A stretch of 64,000 nt of DNA. Source: Saccharopolyspora sp. NFXS83. Lineage in GTDB: Bacteria; Actinomycetota; Actinomycetes; Mycobacteriales; Pseudonocardiaceae. This document shows, piece after piece, positions 27,851 to 35,285 of the stretch. A model generated the notes under the pieces. That model was not told the DNA's origin and made no database searches. It saw only the letters and a list, made by a program, of their open reading frames with translations. A program made the translations under genes and the position numbers. The stretch is from assembly GCF_026241095.1 (NCBI RefSeq), contig NZ_JAPFGB010000001.1, positions 310,001-374,000 of the forward strand. Direction: 5' to 3'. Every line of letters begins with the position of its first letter. Within the stretch, counting starts at the first letter, position 1.

Positions 27851-28134
27851 CACGCGGCCTCCCCGTCCAGCTCGACCGCCGGAACCTCGGCGGCCGCGGA
27901 GACCAGGCGCAACACCGTGTTCCCGGCCCGCCGTTGGTAGCGACGCAGCCGGACCCGCTCACCGGAACCCATCTCCGACCAGGTGAACGGCGCAACCAGC
28001 GGCTCGGGCGAACCCAACTCCTCGGAGATCACGGCCTCCCAGTGATCCCGCACGTGCAGGCGATCCCACTCAGGCAAAGCGGCCTCGCAAAAGGCCAGGT
28101 CAGTTGCGGAAAAGTCGTAGTCGTGAGGGGGCAT
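27850..28134 (-). CDS. Hypothetical protein, first gene of the AICE minus-strand operon
   Basis: The 94-residue protein has no recognised domain. It is acidic at the N-terminus and rich in Arg in the middle. AAAGGAGG precedes the ATG with 9 bases spacing. The start lies just downstream of the divergent palindromic operator region, so this is probably the promoter-proximal gene of the long replication/transfer operon and the first to respond to the repressor. Confidence 0.6.
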   Translation of the reverse strand: MPPHDYDFSATDLAFCEAALPEWDRLHVRDHWEAVISEELGSPEPLVAPFTWSEMGSGERVRLRRYQRRAGNTVLRLVSAAAEVPAVELDGEAA

Positions 28135-28167
28135 CCCTCAGCCTCCTTTCAAGCGATGGCGATAAAA

Positions 28168-28189
28168 GTAGCGCTACTAGTAGCGCTAC
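28168..28189. promoter_or_regulatory. Double palindromic operator of the AICE
   Basis: Two perfect copies of the 10-bp palindrome GTAGCGCTAC, separated by TA, form a 22-bp perfect palindrome. It lies in the divergent spacer between the minus-strand operon and the coiled-coil HTH regulator. A related partial copy (GGTAGTAGCG) lies at 28271-28280. The likely ligand is the adjacent regulator. Confidence 0.75.
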
Positions 28190-28298
28190 GCAAGGTTGAC
28201 GATGCCGCTGAACCGAAGGTTCGCGTGCGCAGGTGGGCTCTTGATCGGTTGAAGCGCTATGATTTGCGCTGGTAGTAGCGGGTTCGAGGGAGGCTTAC

Positions 28299-28676
28299 GT
28301 GGGCAAGCACTGGGACGCCGTAGCGACCGCCATCAACACCCGATTGGCCGAGTTGGACTTGACCCAGCGAGAGCTAGCGGAGCGGTCCGGTGTCAGCACG
28401 GCGACCCTGCGACAGCTCCAGAACAACTACGAGCCGCGCCGCCGGAGCCCGCGAACCTTGGCGGCGATCTCCGAAGGGCTCCGCTGGCCCGCTGATCACT
28501 TGGCCCAGGTGCTCGAAGGAGAGGTTTCGCGCGAAGACACCGGGACTCTCCGGTCCGACGTCGCTCGCCTCTCCCATGAGCTGACCGATGCCCGCGCCGA
28601 GATCGACGATCTCCGGGCGGAAGTTCGGCAGCTCGGCACCAAGTTGAGCGACATCGAAGCGCGCGACGCTCGCTGA
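28299..28676 (+). CDS. XRE-type repressor with C-terminal coiled coil
   Basis: The 125-residue protein has an N-terminal XRE helix-turn-helix (LTQRELAERSGVSTATLRQL). After residue 78 it has a predicted coiled coil with regular hydrophobic spacing (LRSDVARLSHELTDARAEI...). GTG start follows GAGGGAGG. It is divergent from the long operon and adjacent to the palindromes at 28168-28189. A role as the element's main repressor is therefore likely, but inferred. Confidence 0.78.
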   Translation: MGKHWDAVATAINTRLAELDLTQRELAERSGVSTATLRQLQNNYEPRRRSPRTLAAISEGLRWPADHLAQVLEGEVSREDTGTLRSDVARLSHELTDARAEIDDLRAEVRQLGTKLSDIEARDAR

Positions 28677-28708
28677 GCGCGCCCACAAGGCGAACCTGCT
28701 GCGCGGCA

Positions 28709-28909
28709 TCAGCTGACCTCACCGAAGAAGGTCATCAAGGACTCGCCTGCGCTCCCAACTCCCGCCGCCACCGACGTCACGAAGTGGGCCGCCGCCACCG
28801 GGCTTTGGATCACCGTCGCGAGCGCGGCGAACAGGAACAATGCGCCGATCAACTTCGAGAGCGGGCCGCCGCCGGCCTTTGGGGCTCCGGGGATTGCGTT
28901 CTTCGCCAT
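28709..28909 (-). CDS. Small hydrophobic protein
   Basis: This is a 66-residue protein with a Gly/Pro-rich start and one or two hydrophobic helices (LSKLIGALFLFAALATVIQS...). A clear AGGAGG lies upstream of the ATG. It is transcribed against both flanking regulators. No family is recognised. It could be a spread protein or a small toxin-like peptide; nothing in the sequence decides. Confidence 0.5.
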   Translation of the reverse strand: MAKNAIPGAPKAGGGPLSKLIGALFLFAALATVIQSPVAAAHFVTSVAAGVGSAGESLMTFFGEVS

Positions 28910-29042
28910 TGCTGCCTCCTAGGTTCGTCCGCACCGTGGCGGTGCTGGCCTTTTCCCTTGCTGGCACCAATTTCACCGAGATCTCGCGGACGTTCCCACG
29001 GGTATTTCCTGGTCACTTGCAGACGTCTCAAGTGGGATATAC

Positions 29043-29101
29043 CGTCCCGACTGATCCCTTGGGGCGTCCCAAAACGCCCGAAGAACGTCCCGAAACGTCC
29101 C
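29043..29101. repeat. Four CGTCCC repeats upstream of the regulator at 29113
   Basis: CGTCCC starts at 29043, 29065, 29086 and 29096, that is at intervals of 22, 21 and 10 bases, close to whole turns of the helix. The last copy ends 11 bases before the proposed start codon. This is probably an autoregulatory operator. The same hexamer clusters at 20022-20155. Confidence 0.6.
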
Positions 29102-29112
29102 TTGGAGGCGGG

Positions 29113-29853
29113 GTGGCGAACGAGCGCCTGCGCGCAGCCATTCGCGCCGTCAACCTCACGATCGAAGAAGTCGCGAAGGCTGTCGGCGTCGACCAGAAGA
29201 CCGCCGAGCGGTGGATCACGAAGGAACGGGTCCCGCACCGGAAGACCCGCCGTGAGGTCGCCGAGCTGCTCAGCGTCGCCGAGGTCCAGCTCTGGCCCTC
29301 GCTAGCGGACGACCTGCACACGCAGTCCAGCGACAGCACCGAGTTGGTGCACCTCTACCCGTCGCGCTCGGCGGTGCCGTTCGCGCTGTGGACAGAACTC
29401 ATCGCCGGTGTGCGGGAGCGCATGGAGGTGCTGGTCTTCTCCGGTCAGTTCCTCGTCGAGCAGCACGACATTCTTCCCTTGGTGAAGCAGAAAGCTGAGG
29501 AGGGCGCGCTTTTCCGCTTCGCCGTGGGGGATGAGACGTCTCCGGTTGTGGTCCAGCGCGCGGTTGAGGAAGGCACGACAGGCGGTCTGGAAGGCCGTAT
29601 CCAGCTGATGCGGCGGTACCTGAGCAAGGTTTCCAGCCTGCCGAACGTTGAAGTCCGCACGCACGGAACGATCCTGTACAACTCGATCTACCGCTTCGAT
29701 GACCAGCTACTCGTCAACGGACACGCTTACGGTGCGCTCGCCGGGGAATGCCCTGTGATGCACCTGCGGAAGGTTCCCGACGGGCCGATGTGGGAGCACT
29801 ACACGCAGTCCTTCGAGCGGGTCTGGAAAGAAGCCGAACCCGACACGTTGTGA
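29113..29853 (+). CDS. XRE-family regulator with DUF5919-like C-terminal domain
   Basis: The 246-residue protein has an N-terminal HTH (NERLRAAIRAVNLTIEEVAKAVGVDQKTAERW). A C-terminal domain of about 150 residues follows (LWTELIAGVRERMEVLVFSGQF...), which resembles the phospholipase-D-like DUF5919 region of actinobacterial regulators. The GTG at 29113 is preferred because upstream in-frame codons run through repeated operator-like DNA. The start is close to GGAGG (4 bases). It is followed 10 bases later by a NUDIX gene, a pairing common on AICEs. It may be the transfer regulator. Confidence 0.78.
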   Translation: MANERLRAAIRAVNLTIEEVAKAVGVDQKTAERWITKERVPHRKTRREVAELLSVAEVQLWPSLADDLHTQSSDSTELVHLYPSRSAVPFALWTELIAGVRERMEVLVFSGQFLVEQHDILPLVKQKAEEGALFRFAVGDETSPVVVQRAVEEGTTGGLEGRIQLMRRYLSKVSSLPNVEVRTHGTILYNSIYRFDDQLLVNGHAYGALAGECPVMHLRKVPDGPMWEHYTQSFERVWKEAEPDTL

Positions 29854-29863
29854 GGAGAAGCCA

Positions 29864-30340
29864 GTGGCCCGCGTGGACTACTTCAACGACCCGGATGCGC
29901 CGAAGGCGAATTCGGTGGTTCCGTCCGTCACGGCGGTGATCCGCAATGCCGCTGGCGAGGTGCTGCTGATCCACAAGGTCGACAACGACCTGTGGGCGCT
30001 GCCCGGCGGCGGCCATGACGCGGGGGAGTCCATCACCGACACCGTGGTACGCGAAGTCGAGGAAGAGACGGGCCTAAGCGTCGAAGTCGTGCGCCTGGTC
30101 GGCACCTACACCGACCCGAACCACGTCATGGCCTACACGGATGGCGAAGTGCGGCAACAGTTCTCGTTGTGCTTCGAGGCTCGCTGGACCGGCGGCCAGC
30201 CGCGGGAAGACGGCAGCGAGACCAAGGCGGTCCGCTGGGTCGCCCCAACGGACCTGGACCGGCTCAACATCCACACGTCGATGCGACTGCGCATCGACCA
30301 CGCCTTGGACCGAACCCGGAAGGAGCCCTACTTGGGCTGA
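29864..30340 (+). CDS. NUDIX hydrolase (second copy on the element)
   Basis: The 158-residue protein has the NUDIX box GGGHDAGESITDTVVREVEE followed by ETGL. It starts with GTG, 10 bases after the XRE regulator stop, so both are one transcript. It could be a house-cleaning nucleotide hydrolase or a second Pif-like exclusion factor. It overlaps tail-to-tail by 13 bases with the HD-domain gene. Confidence 0.85.
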   Translation: MARVDYFNDPDAPKANSVVPSVTAVIRNAAGEVLLIHKVDNDLWALPGGGHDAGESITDTVVREVEEETGLSVEVVRLVGTYTDPNHVMAYTDGEVRQQFSLCFEARWTGGQPREDGSETKAVRWVAPTDLDRLNIHTSMRLRIDHALDRTRKEPYLG

Positions 30341-30879
30341 GCCTCGGCGAGCCGCTGTTCCGTCCGGGCAACGGCTTCGGCGAGCACCGGGCGGGCCTTG
30401 ACCCAGGTGCGGTGAACGGGGTCGTCCGGCGCGTACCGGCTCAGGATCTCGTCGATGCGGCCGGAGTAGGTCAGGCGTTGCCCGGCGGGACCGGTCGTGA
30501 GGTCGGCGGTCACCAGCGCGTCGAGCAGCGCGGAATCCTCGAACGGGAACTCGGCGAGCTCGTGCTCAAGCCCCCGTTCGGCGGCTTCGAACCGAGCGCC
30601 GGAATGGTGCGCCACGAGATTCACGATCCGTTCCGGCCAATGCTGCTCGCGGAGGTAGCGGGCGCCGTCGAGCGGGTGGAAGCGGGTGTGCCCGATCTCT
30701 TCGGAGTAGCCGATGTCGTGCAGCCACGCCGCCGCTACGAGCGTGTCGCGATCCTCGGGCGGAAGGGCTTCCTGTAACTCCTCCGCGCGGGAGGCGACGG
30801 CTCGAACGTGCAGCCAGCGCCGGCCAAGCGGCGCGACGAAACGTTCGGCCGTCTCGGCAGCTTGCTGTACCAACTCCAT
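30328..30879 (-). CDS. HD-domain phosphohydrolase
   Basis: This 183-residue protein has the HD metal motif: His in RRWLHVRAVA, HD in AAWLHDIGYSE and a later Asp in ADLTT. HD proteins cleave phosphates from nucleotides or cyclic nucleotides. XRE regulator, NUDIX and HD genes side by side form a module I have seen on other actinobacterial integrative elements. The substrate is unknown. Confidence 0.82.
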   Translation of the reverse strand: MELVQQAAETAERFVAPLGRRWLHVRAVASRAEELQEALPPEDRDTLVAAAWLHDIGYSEEIGHTRFHPLDGARYLREQHWPERIVNLVAHHSGARFEAAERGLEHELAEFPFEDSALLDALVTADLTTGPAGQRLTYSGRIDEILSRYAPDDPVHRTWVKARPVLAEAVARTEQRLAEAQPK

Positions 30880-30994
30880 GCGTGCTCACGCTACCTTTCG
30901 GTTCGTGCCCTGACGTGCACGTGACTGCGGTAGACCCCTGCCCAAGATGTGCGCGGCACAGGGCTTCTCATGGCGCCCTGAGATCACCGGAGAG

Positions 30995-31252
30995 CTAGTT
31001 TCCCGGTCGGCGGGGGATGACGGGAGGGGCGCAAGCAGCCTCACGCTCGCGGCGATCGGCCATGCACCACTCCTGAAAGTCCTCATAGGCCGGGAACCGG
31101 CCCACCGGAACCCGCCGCAACGGTTCAGCCTCCCGAACCTCCCCGGTCAGCCGACGGACGTACTCCGTCCCGCCGTAGACCTGAACCTCCCGGCCGTGCG
31201 GCCACACGTACATCCACCCGCCGACACCGACCACCCACGTACTGCGATCCAC
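30995..31252 (-). CDS. Small hypothetical protein of the AICE
   Basis: The proposed 85-residue product begins MDRSTWVVGVGGWMYVWPHG and continues with a short conserved-looking region (QVYGGTEYVRRLTGEV). GTG at 31252 is preferred because GGGGGTGGCTG precedes it. The open frame continues upstream to an ATG at 31351, but that extension encodes a Trp-Pro-x tandem repeat that is a by-product of the AGGCC DNA repeats. Function unknown; a DNA-binding neighbour is divergent from it. Confidence 0.5.
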   Translation of the reverse strand: MDRSTWVVGVGGWMYVWPHGREVQVYGGTEYVRRLTGEVREAEPLRRVPVGRFPAYEDFQEWCMADRREREAACAPPVIPRRPGN

Positions 31253-31276
31253 CAGCCACCCCCAAAACGGACACTG

Positions 31277-31342
31277 AGGCCAAGTAGGCCAACTGTAAGG
31301 CCAATGAGGCCACGCAGGCCAGAGAGGCAGCAGAGGACACGC
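31277..31342. repeat. Tandem AGGCCAnnn repeats (iteron-like)
   Basis: Seven head-to-tail units begin at 31277, 31286, 31298, 31307, 31316, 31325 and 31334. Five start AGGCCA, and the last two are degenerate. Spacing is 9 bases except one unit of 12. The array sits between two divergent small genes, one of which encodes a MerR-type HTH. It is a candidate operator or iteron. Confidence 0.65.
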
Positions 31343-31362
31343 TGCAGCCATACGTTCAGCAC

Positions 31363-31557
31363 GTGACCAAGCGGCTGCTGTCCTCTGGCGAGCTGGCGAA
31401 GGAGCTAGGAATCTCCCGCCGCTCCATCAGCCGCTACGCGGATCAGGGCTTGATCTCCGCCGCGCTGGTGACGCCCGGCGGCCGCTACAAGTTCGACCTG
31501 GATGTGGTTCGCGATGAGTTGAGAAAACTCGCGCAAGAACGCAGGAGCGAGCGCTAG
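31363..31557 (+). CDS. MerR/excisionase-type small DNA-binding protein
   Basis: The 64-residue protein is nearly all helix-turn-helix (LLSSGELAKELGISRRSISRYADQGLIS), with a wing ending GGRYKFDLDVV. It begins with GTG and is divergent from the small gene at 30995. It lies directly downstream of the AGGCC repeat array, which it may bind. It could be a second excisionase or a regulator of the cargo. Confidence 0.7.
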   Translation: MTKRLLSSGELAKELGISRRSISRYADQGLISAALVTPGGRYKFDLDVVRDELRKLAQERRSER

Positions 31558-31839
31558 ACCTGACGCTTGGCAGCACAGCGGCCTTTGGTGCCAAAAGACC
31601 AGGACTAGACTAAAAGAGTGGTTTTCGGCACCCTGATTTACCGCCTAGTACCGCGTGTAACTGAATTTCCCGGATACTAGTCCATAAGAATGAAAATCTC
31701 GTTTCGGCAGCAATAATCGACATGAGGGTGTGTCTGCGGTTGTCATCTGTTTGGACGCTGCACTCATCGGTAAGGCTATGTGATTATGACGTCCTGTGGG
31801 TGATGCTTAGTCAAGCTGTTGATCCGTAGGGAGTTAGTA
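31558..31839. other. A+T-rich non-coding spacer before the cargo genes
   Basis: This 282-base spacer is markedly more A+T-rich than the rest of the element and has no coding frame of note. It must hold the promoter of the beta-family gene, but no convincing -35/-10 pair at standard spacing is visible. Base composition changes at about 31600. Confidence 0.5.
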
Positions 31840-32928
31840 ATGCACGACCAAGTAAACTATGTTCCAATCCTCCTCACTAGGCGAGGGGAGCGTTCGGCGT
31901 TGAGTGAGCTCGATTCCGAATCCAAGTCTCGAATTACTCCACTTTTTACGGTGCATCCACGTGATTGGGACTATGATCAAGAATGCTGGAAGAAGACAGT
32001 GTCCGAGCATGTCGAAACTCTTGTAGATCAGTTGTATTCATGCTGGCCAGATCGACGTGCATTCATTGACCTAGAACATTTGGATGAGTGGCTGGATGGA
32101 TCTATTGAAGATCATCCGTTAACCTTACTAATTGAAAAGTCTCTCCAGTTGGGTTCCAATCTGGTCCCTGTCGTAGCTCCAGATCGGAACCCTGACTACT
32201 TAAATGCTTCCCGTCATGCTTGCAGGGAATACGGGACGGGTCTTTGTTTGCGCCTAAAACCATCGTTGTGGCCTTCGATGCCAGAGGGGCGATCTTCTCT
32301 TTCTGATATTATGGATCTTATGGGATCAACTCCCGACGAAGTCGACCTCATACTTGACCTGGGCGCCGATACTAATTCTGAACTGGCCACTTCTGCCGCC
32401 CTGGGAGAGTTCTTAGCCTTGCCGAATTCTGACAAGTGGCGGTCGATCACTCTGGCGGGTGGCGCGTTCCCTAAAGATTTGACGGGGGTAGAAAAAGATA
32501 AAATTTACCGCGTTTCGCGTTCTGACTGGGGGCTTTATCGGCGCGTCGCCGAACAGCTGTCATTGCAGGGGAAGCGGCGGCCAGATTTTGCAGATTACTG
32601 CGTGGCGCATCCCGATCCTAGTTTGGGAGTTAACCCCAGGTTTTTAATTATAAGCGGGCAGATTCGATATACGGTAGAGGATGACTGGCTGGTTGCTAAG
32701 GGTGGCCAGTTCAAGCGTGTTGGCGGTGATGCTGTGACCTCACCGGTGCGCCTTATTGTGCAATCCGACGAGTTCCGCGGGGAACAGTACTCAGCCGGGG
32801 ATGCGTGGATAGCCCAGGTGTATCAGGGTGGCGATAAGAAAGGGAATCCCGAGGTTTGGCGCCGGGTGGCTACGAATCACCACTTAAAATTTGTCACTGA
32901 CCAGCTCGCCAACCAATCCGAGACCTAA
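31840..32928 (+). CDS. Beta-family (T4 beta / sce7725-type) protein, low-G+C cargo
   Basis: The 362-residue protein resembles the beta-protein family (PF14350 type). It starts YVPILLTRRGERSALSELDS with ITPLFTVHP after it, the family's N-terminal KxGExxAL-type pattern. Asp-rich strands later (VDLILDLGAD) resemble a TIM-barrel-like fold. The biochemical role is unknown; family members recur next to phage-type and nuclease genes. Codons are much less GC-rich than in neighbours, which suggests transfer. ATG at 31840 follows AGGGAG by 6 bases. The stop overlaps the convergent nuclease gene by 35 bases. Confidence 0.75.
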   Translation: MHDQVNYVPILLTRRGERSALSELDSESKSRITPLFTVHPRDWDYDQECWKKTVSEHVETLVDQLYSCWPDRRAFIDLEHLDEWLDGSIEDHPLTLLIEKSLQLGSNLVPVVAPDRNPDYLNASRHACREYGTGLCLRLKPSLWPSMPEGRSSLSDIMDLMGSTPDEVDLILDLGADTNSELATSAALGEFLALPNSDKWRSITLAGGAFPKDLTGVEKDKIYRVSRSDWGLYRRVAEQLSLQGKRRPDFADYCVAHPDPSLGVNPRFLIISGQIRYTVEDDWLVAKGGQFKRVGGDAVTSPVRLIVQSDEFRGEQYSAGDAWIAQVYQGGDKKGNPEVWRRVATNHHLKFVTDQLANQSET

Positions 32929-33457
32929 GTCTATTTCTAACGGTCTCCTGAATTGTTGATGTGTCGAGCTCTTCGGTCATCCTGCGCCATATTTCGCGCC
33001 GTGGCTTTGAGCGCACACCTCGGTCTATGCCTCTTTTTTGAAGTTCGTCAAGTGCCTCTTCGCGCCACAAAAGTTGAACTAGGGACCACGGGTCCACGAC
33101 TGGATTTTGTGTTCCTCTTCTGAGTTGGTTTAGCTGTATGCTGCCTTGATTTTCAGTCGCTATGATCACTTCCCACCAATTGGGTAGGAATTCGATGGCT
33201 TTAGTTGCGTGACATTCGGCTACAACGAGCGCAGCCCGATCGAGTGTCCTTGAGTAAACTTGGACCTGGCTCGGCAAGCGTCGCAAATTATCTCGTGCGC
33301 TCTTGATCTCGTAGCCCCAGAACGAACCATTCACAACCGCAAGGTCGACACGGACAAGCCCGCCAAGATCGAGCTCGTCGACAAATAGTGTGTCCGATTC
33401 GGGGTGTTCGGCTCGTAGGTGCGAGGTAAGACATGTCCGAACATCCCGATCACGCAT
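32894..33457 (-). CDS. sce7726-type PD-(D/E)xK nuclease-like protein, low-G+C cargo
   Basis: The 187-residue protein has a nuclease-like core. FVDELDLGGLVRVDLAVV gives the metal-binding Asp, GYEIKSARDNL gives the E-x-K pair, and LPSQVQVYSRT gives the trailing Gln/Tyr often seen in this fold. Order and spacing match PD-(D/E)xK enzymes and the sce7726 family, which is usually encoded next to sce7725/beta-type genes. GAGGAGG precedes the ATG by 6 bases. Its arrangement is convergent with the beta gene. A defence function is likely but not shown. Confidence 0.75.
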   Translation of the reverse strand: MRDRDVRTCLTSHLRAEHPESDTLFVDELDLGGLVRVDLAVVNGSFWGYEIKSARDNLRRLPSQVQVYSRTLDRAALVVAECHATKAIEFLPNWWEVIIATENQGSIQLNQLRRGTQNPVVDPWSLVQLLWREEALDELQKRGIDRGVRSKPRREIWRRMTEELDTSTIQETVRNRLRSRIGWRAGQ

Positions 33458-33740
33458 TCTGGCCTCCTCTGCGACATGTCTTGTGCTGCCTTAACATACC
33501 GCTCTGTGCTCGGGTCGTCCCTACCTGGCCGAGCCTCACCCAGCGGCTAAGCCTATGAACCTCTACGGGGTTAGGTTGCCGACGGCTGCCTAGGCTCAAG
33601 CGAGCCTCTCCTACGCAAGCGGATTAGGCGCGGGCCAGCGTGGGGAACTCTGGTGCCTAGCAGAGGGCGCCTGGTCAATCGATGGCTAAGCGGGGCCGTG
33701 CTGAAGAATACTTGCACGTCAGAGCTCCATGGGCAGCACT
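33458..33740. other. Right-end non-coding region of the element
   Basis: This 283-base segment between the nuclease gene and attR has no gene. It contains repeated short strings such as GGCTAAGC (33544 and 33681 areas) and TGCCTAG (33587 and 33655 areas). These could be integrase arm-binding sites, since in the circular form this DNA abuts the other half of attP. Confidence 0.45.
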
Positions 33741-33849
33741 CTGTAAATCAGCCGCGAAAGCTTCGGAGGTTCGAATCCTCCACCTGGCACACCAGCCGAA
33801 ATGGCCCGGTGACCTGCAAGAACAGGGTCACCGGGCCGTTTTGCGTTGT
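33741..33849 (+). repeat. attR: 109-bp direct repeat
   Basis: This block is identical to attL at 18240-18348. The upstream sequence is not tRNA, so only the 3' half (from the anticodon loop) and the terminator are present and the copy is not a functional tRNA gene. Confidence 0.95.
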
Positions 33850-34242
33850 CCGGTCGTGTCCGGCTGACTGCGGCCGTTGACGGGTGTCTGTGCCGAATGC
33901 GTGCCACAGCTCGGAGTCGCCGAGCAGCTCGGGGACTGGTTGTCGAGACGCGGTCTCGCCGCCGTACCGCCATCAGCTCTGAGCAGCCGCACCTGTCGAA
34001 GCCCCTGTGCCTTCCCGGCATCGGTACCCGTTCGCGCCTCCTGAACAGCCTGTGCTGCTCGCGGAGTGATGCGTCGGCTTTGTCGCGACACGGCGGCTGT
34101 TGAGCCATCCGGGGGCTGCCCAAGAACCGAATCCGGACAAGGGCGAACTGGCAGACATCACCCCGACCGTCGCCTAAATGATCTTGTTCGCAGGTGTTTG
34201 CTCTTGCTGGTGCGGAATCGGACAGGTCTTCAAGGAGGCAAG
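33850..34242. other. Relict region right of attR, no gene seen
   Basis: This 393-base stretch has no convincing coding frame. It probably derives from an older, decayed element that shared the att site. Confidence 0.45.
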
Positions 34243-34875
34243 ATGGTGACATCAGCGGATGCTGGCTACTCGTCGAATTGGGTGAGCGAGTCCGGGCTGG
34301 ACCTTGAAGAGGGTTATTGCATCACCCTGGCGCGGGGAGTGCGGCCACGTGAGGCTCTGCATCGTCTAGGTGTCAGCGATGCGGCCATCCGGGCCGCCAC
34401 GTGGCCCGAGTTCACGGCTGAGCTTCGTGAGCCTGAGCCTGCCCACGTCAGCCATGGTGTTGTCGCCGCGTTCGTCATGGGCGAGCACGTCGTCTTGGTC
34501 GAGGACGTCGGGTATCGAGGGCGCTCGCCAGAGTGGGCCGGGTCGGTGTCCCGGGGCACGGAGGCCGTCAACGTTTACCTCAGCCCCACCAGCCTCAAGG
34601 AGGAGCTGAGCATCTTCCGGGACGGTCAGCAAGTGGCCTCCATCGATGGTGACGAGCCAGAGGTTGTCGAAGGCGGCGATGCGGAACTGGCCGGTCGGCT
34701 GGTCGAGCTGACCTACGATGCCCTCAAGCCCTTGGACGAGGACGACGAGGCACCCGAGGACCTCAGCGACGGGCGGGTGGACCTGCTTCAGGTCGCCTGT
34801 GACTATTTCGGGCTGCAACCGGAGGCGCCGGACATTAGCGGGCCGGTATTGGGGGCACTCGTCGAGTACCGGTAA
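34243..34875 (+). CDS. DUF6461-like protein
   Basis: The 210-residue protein begins with LEEGYCITLARGVRPREALHRLG, the pattern of DUF6461 proteins. These are often encoded near type VII or toxin-immunity genes, and some act as immunity-like proteins. AAGGAGGC precedes the ATG. It sits in the relict segment between attR and the next att remnant and may be cargo from an earlier integration. Function unknown. Confidence 0.65.
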   Translation: MVTSADAGYSSNWVSESGLDLEEGYCITLARGVRPREALHRLGVSDAAIRAATWPEFTAELREPEPAHVSHGVVAAFVMGEHVVLVEDVGYRGRSPEWAGSVSRGTEAVNVYLSPTSLKEELSIFRDGQQVASIDGDEPEVVEGGDAELAGRLVELTYDALKPLDEDDEAPEDLSDGRVDLLQVACDYFGLQPEAPDISGPVLGALVEYR

Positions 34876-35285
34876 TGATCACACGAGGAGTTTCCGCAGG
34901 GTGCGGTGGTTTAGTGTGCATGATGCCGATCGGCTCTTTGTTGGGGCCCTGTGTTCCGAATGCGGCTGGTAATGACGGGCGTTGCTGGGCTCGTTCTTGG
35001 TTTCGTTCGTTAGAGTTCAGGACGGTCCGCCACCGTGTGCGCACGCCTGTGGCCACCACGTATCCGATGTGCTGATCCCCGCTGAGTCCACCTTCGCGGA
35101 CCTGAAAAGCAAGAACGTCGATTGGCCTCTACGCAGGCGTGACACGGAGTCCCACCGCTTCGGAAAAACCTCTGGCGCACGGGCCGTACCGAGGAGTAAA
35201 CAGGGGCAAGCCCCGTGCTGTGCTGAATCTGCGCCCAGGGCAACCTGGAATTCGACTGGTCAGCGCCCCGCGTCGCGTGGTCTGC
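34876..35285. other. Relict region, no gene seen
   Basis: This 410-base segment between the DUF6461 gene and the third att-like copy has no convincing coding frame or structure. Confidence 0.4.

Larger units (their letters stand above)
18240..33849. mobile_element. Actinomycete integrative and conjugative element (AICE) in tRNA-Tyr
   Basis: The element is about 15.5 kb between perfect 109-bp repeats. It has the standard AICE kit: tyrosine integrase next to attL, excisionase, replication proteins (prim-pol and DUF3631 ATPase), one FtsK/TraB translocase with no relaxase or type IV secretion genes, Spd-like small membrane proteins, NUDIX (Pif-like) protein and repressors. The genes from 18383 to 28134 are all on the minus strand with many 4-base overlaps, so they probably form one long operon. 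Cargo near attR has lower G+C. All key genes look intact, so it may still be mobile. Confidence 0.92.

Noticed and set aside
31253-31351. N-terminal extension of the small AICE gene giving WPx tandem repeats
   Set aside because: It would leave only 11 bases between two divergent starts and has no ribosome site. The repeat is better explained as DNA binding sites (AGGCC units).
33760-33790. Second tRNA gene at attR
   Set aside because: Only the 3' half from the anticodon loop onward is present. No acceptor or D-arm partner exists upstream, so it cannot fold as a tRNA.
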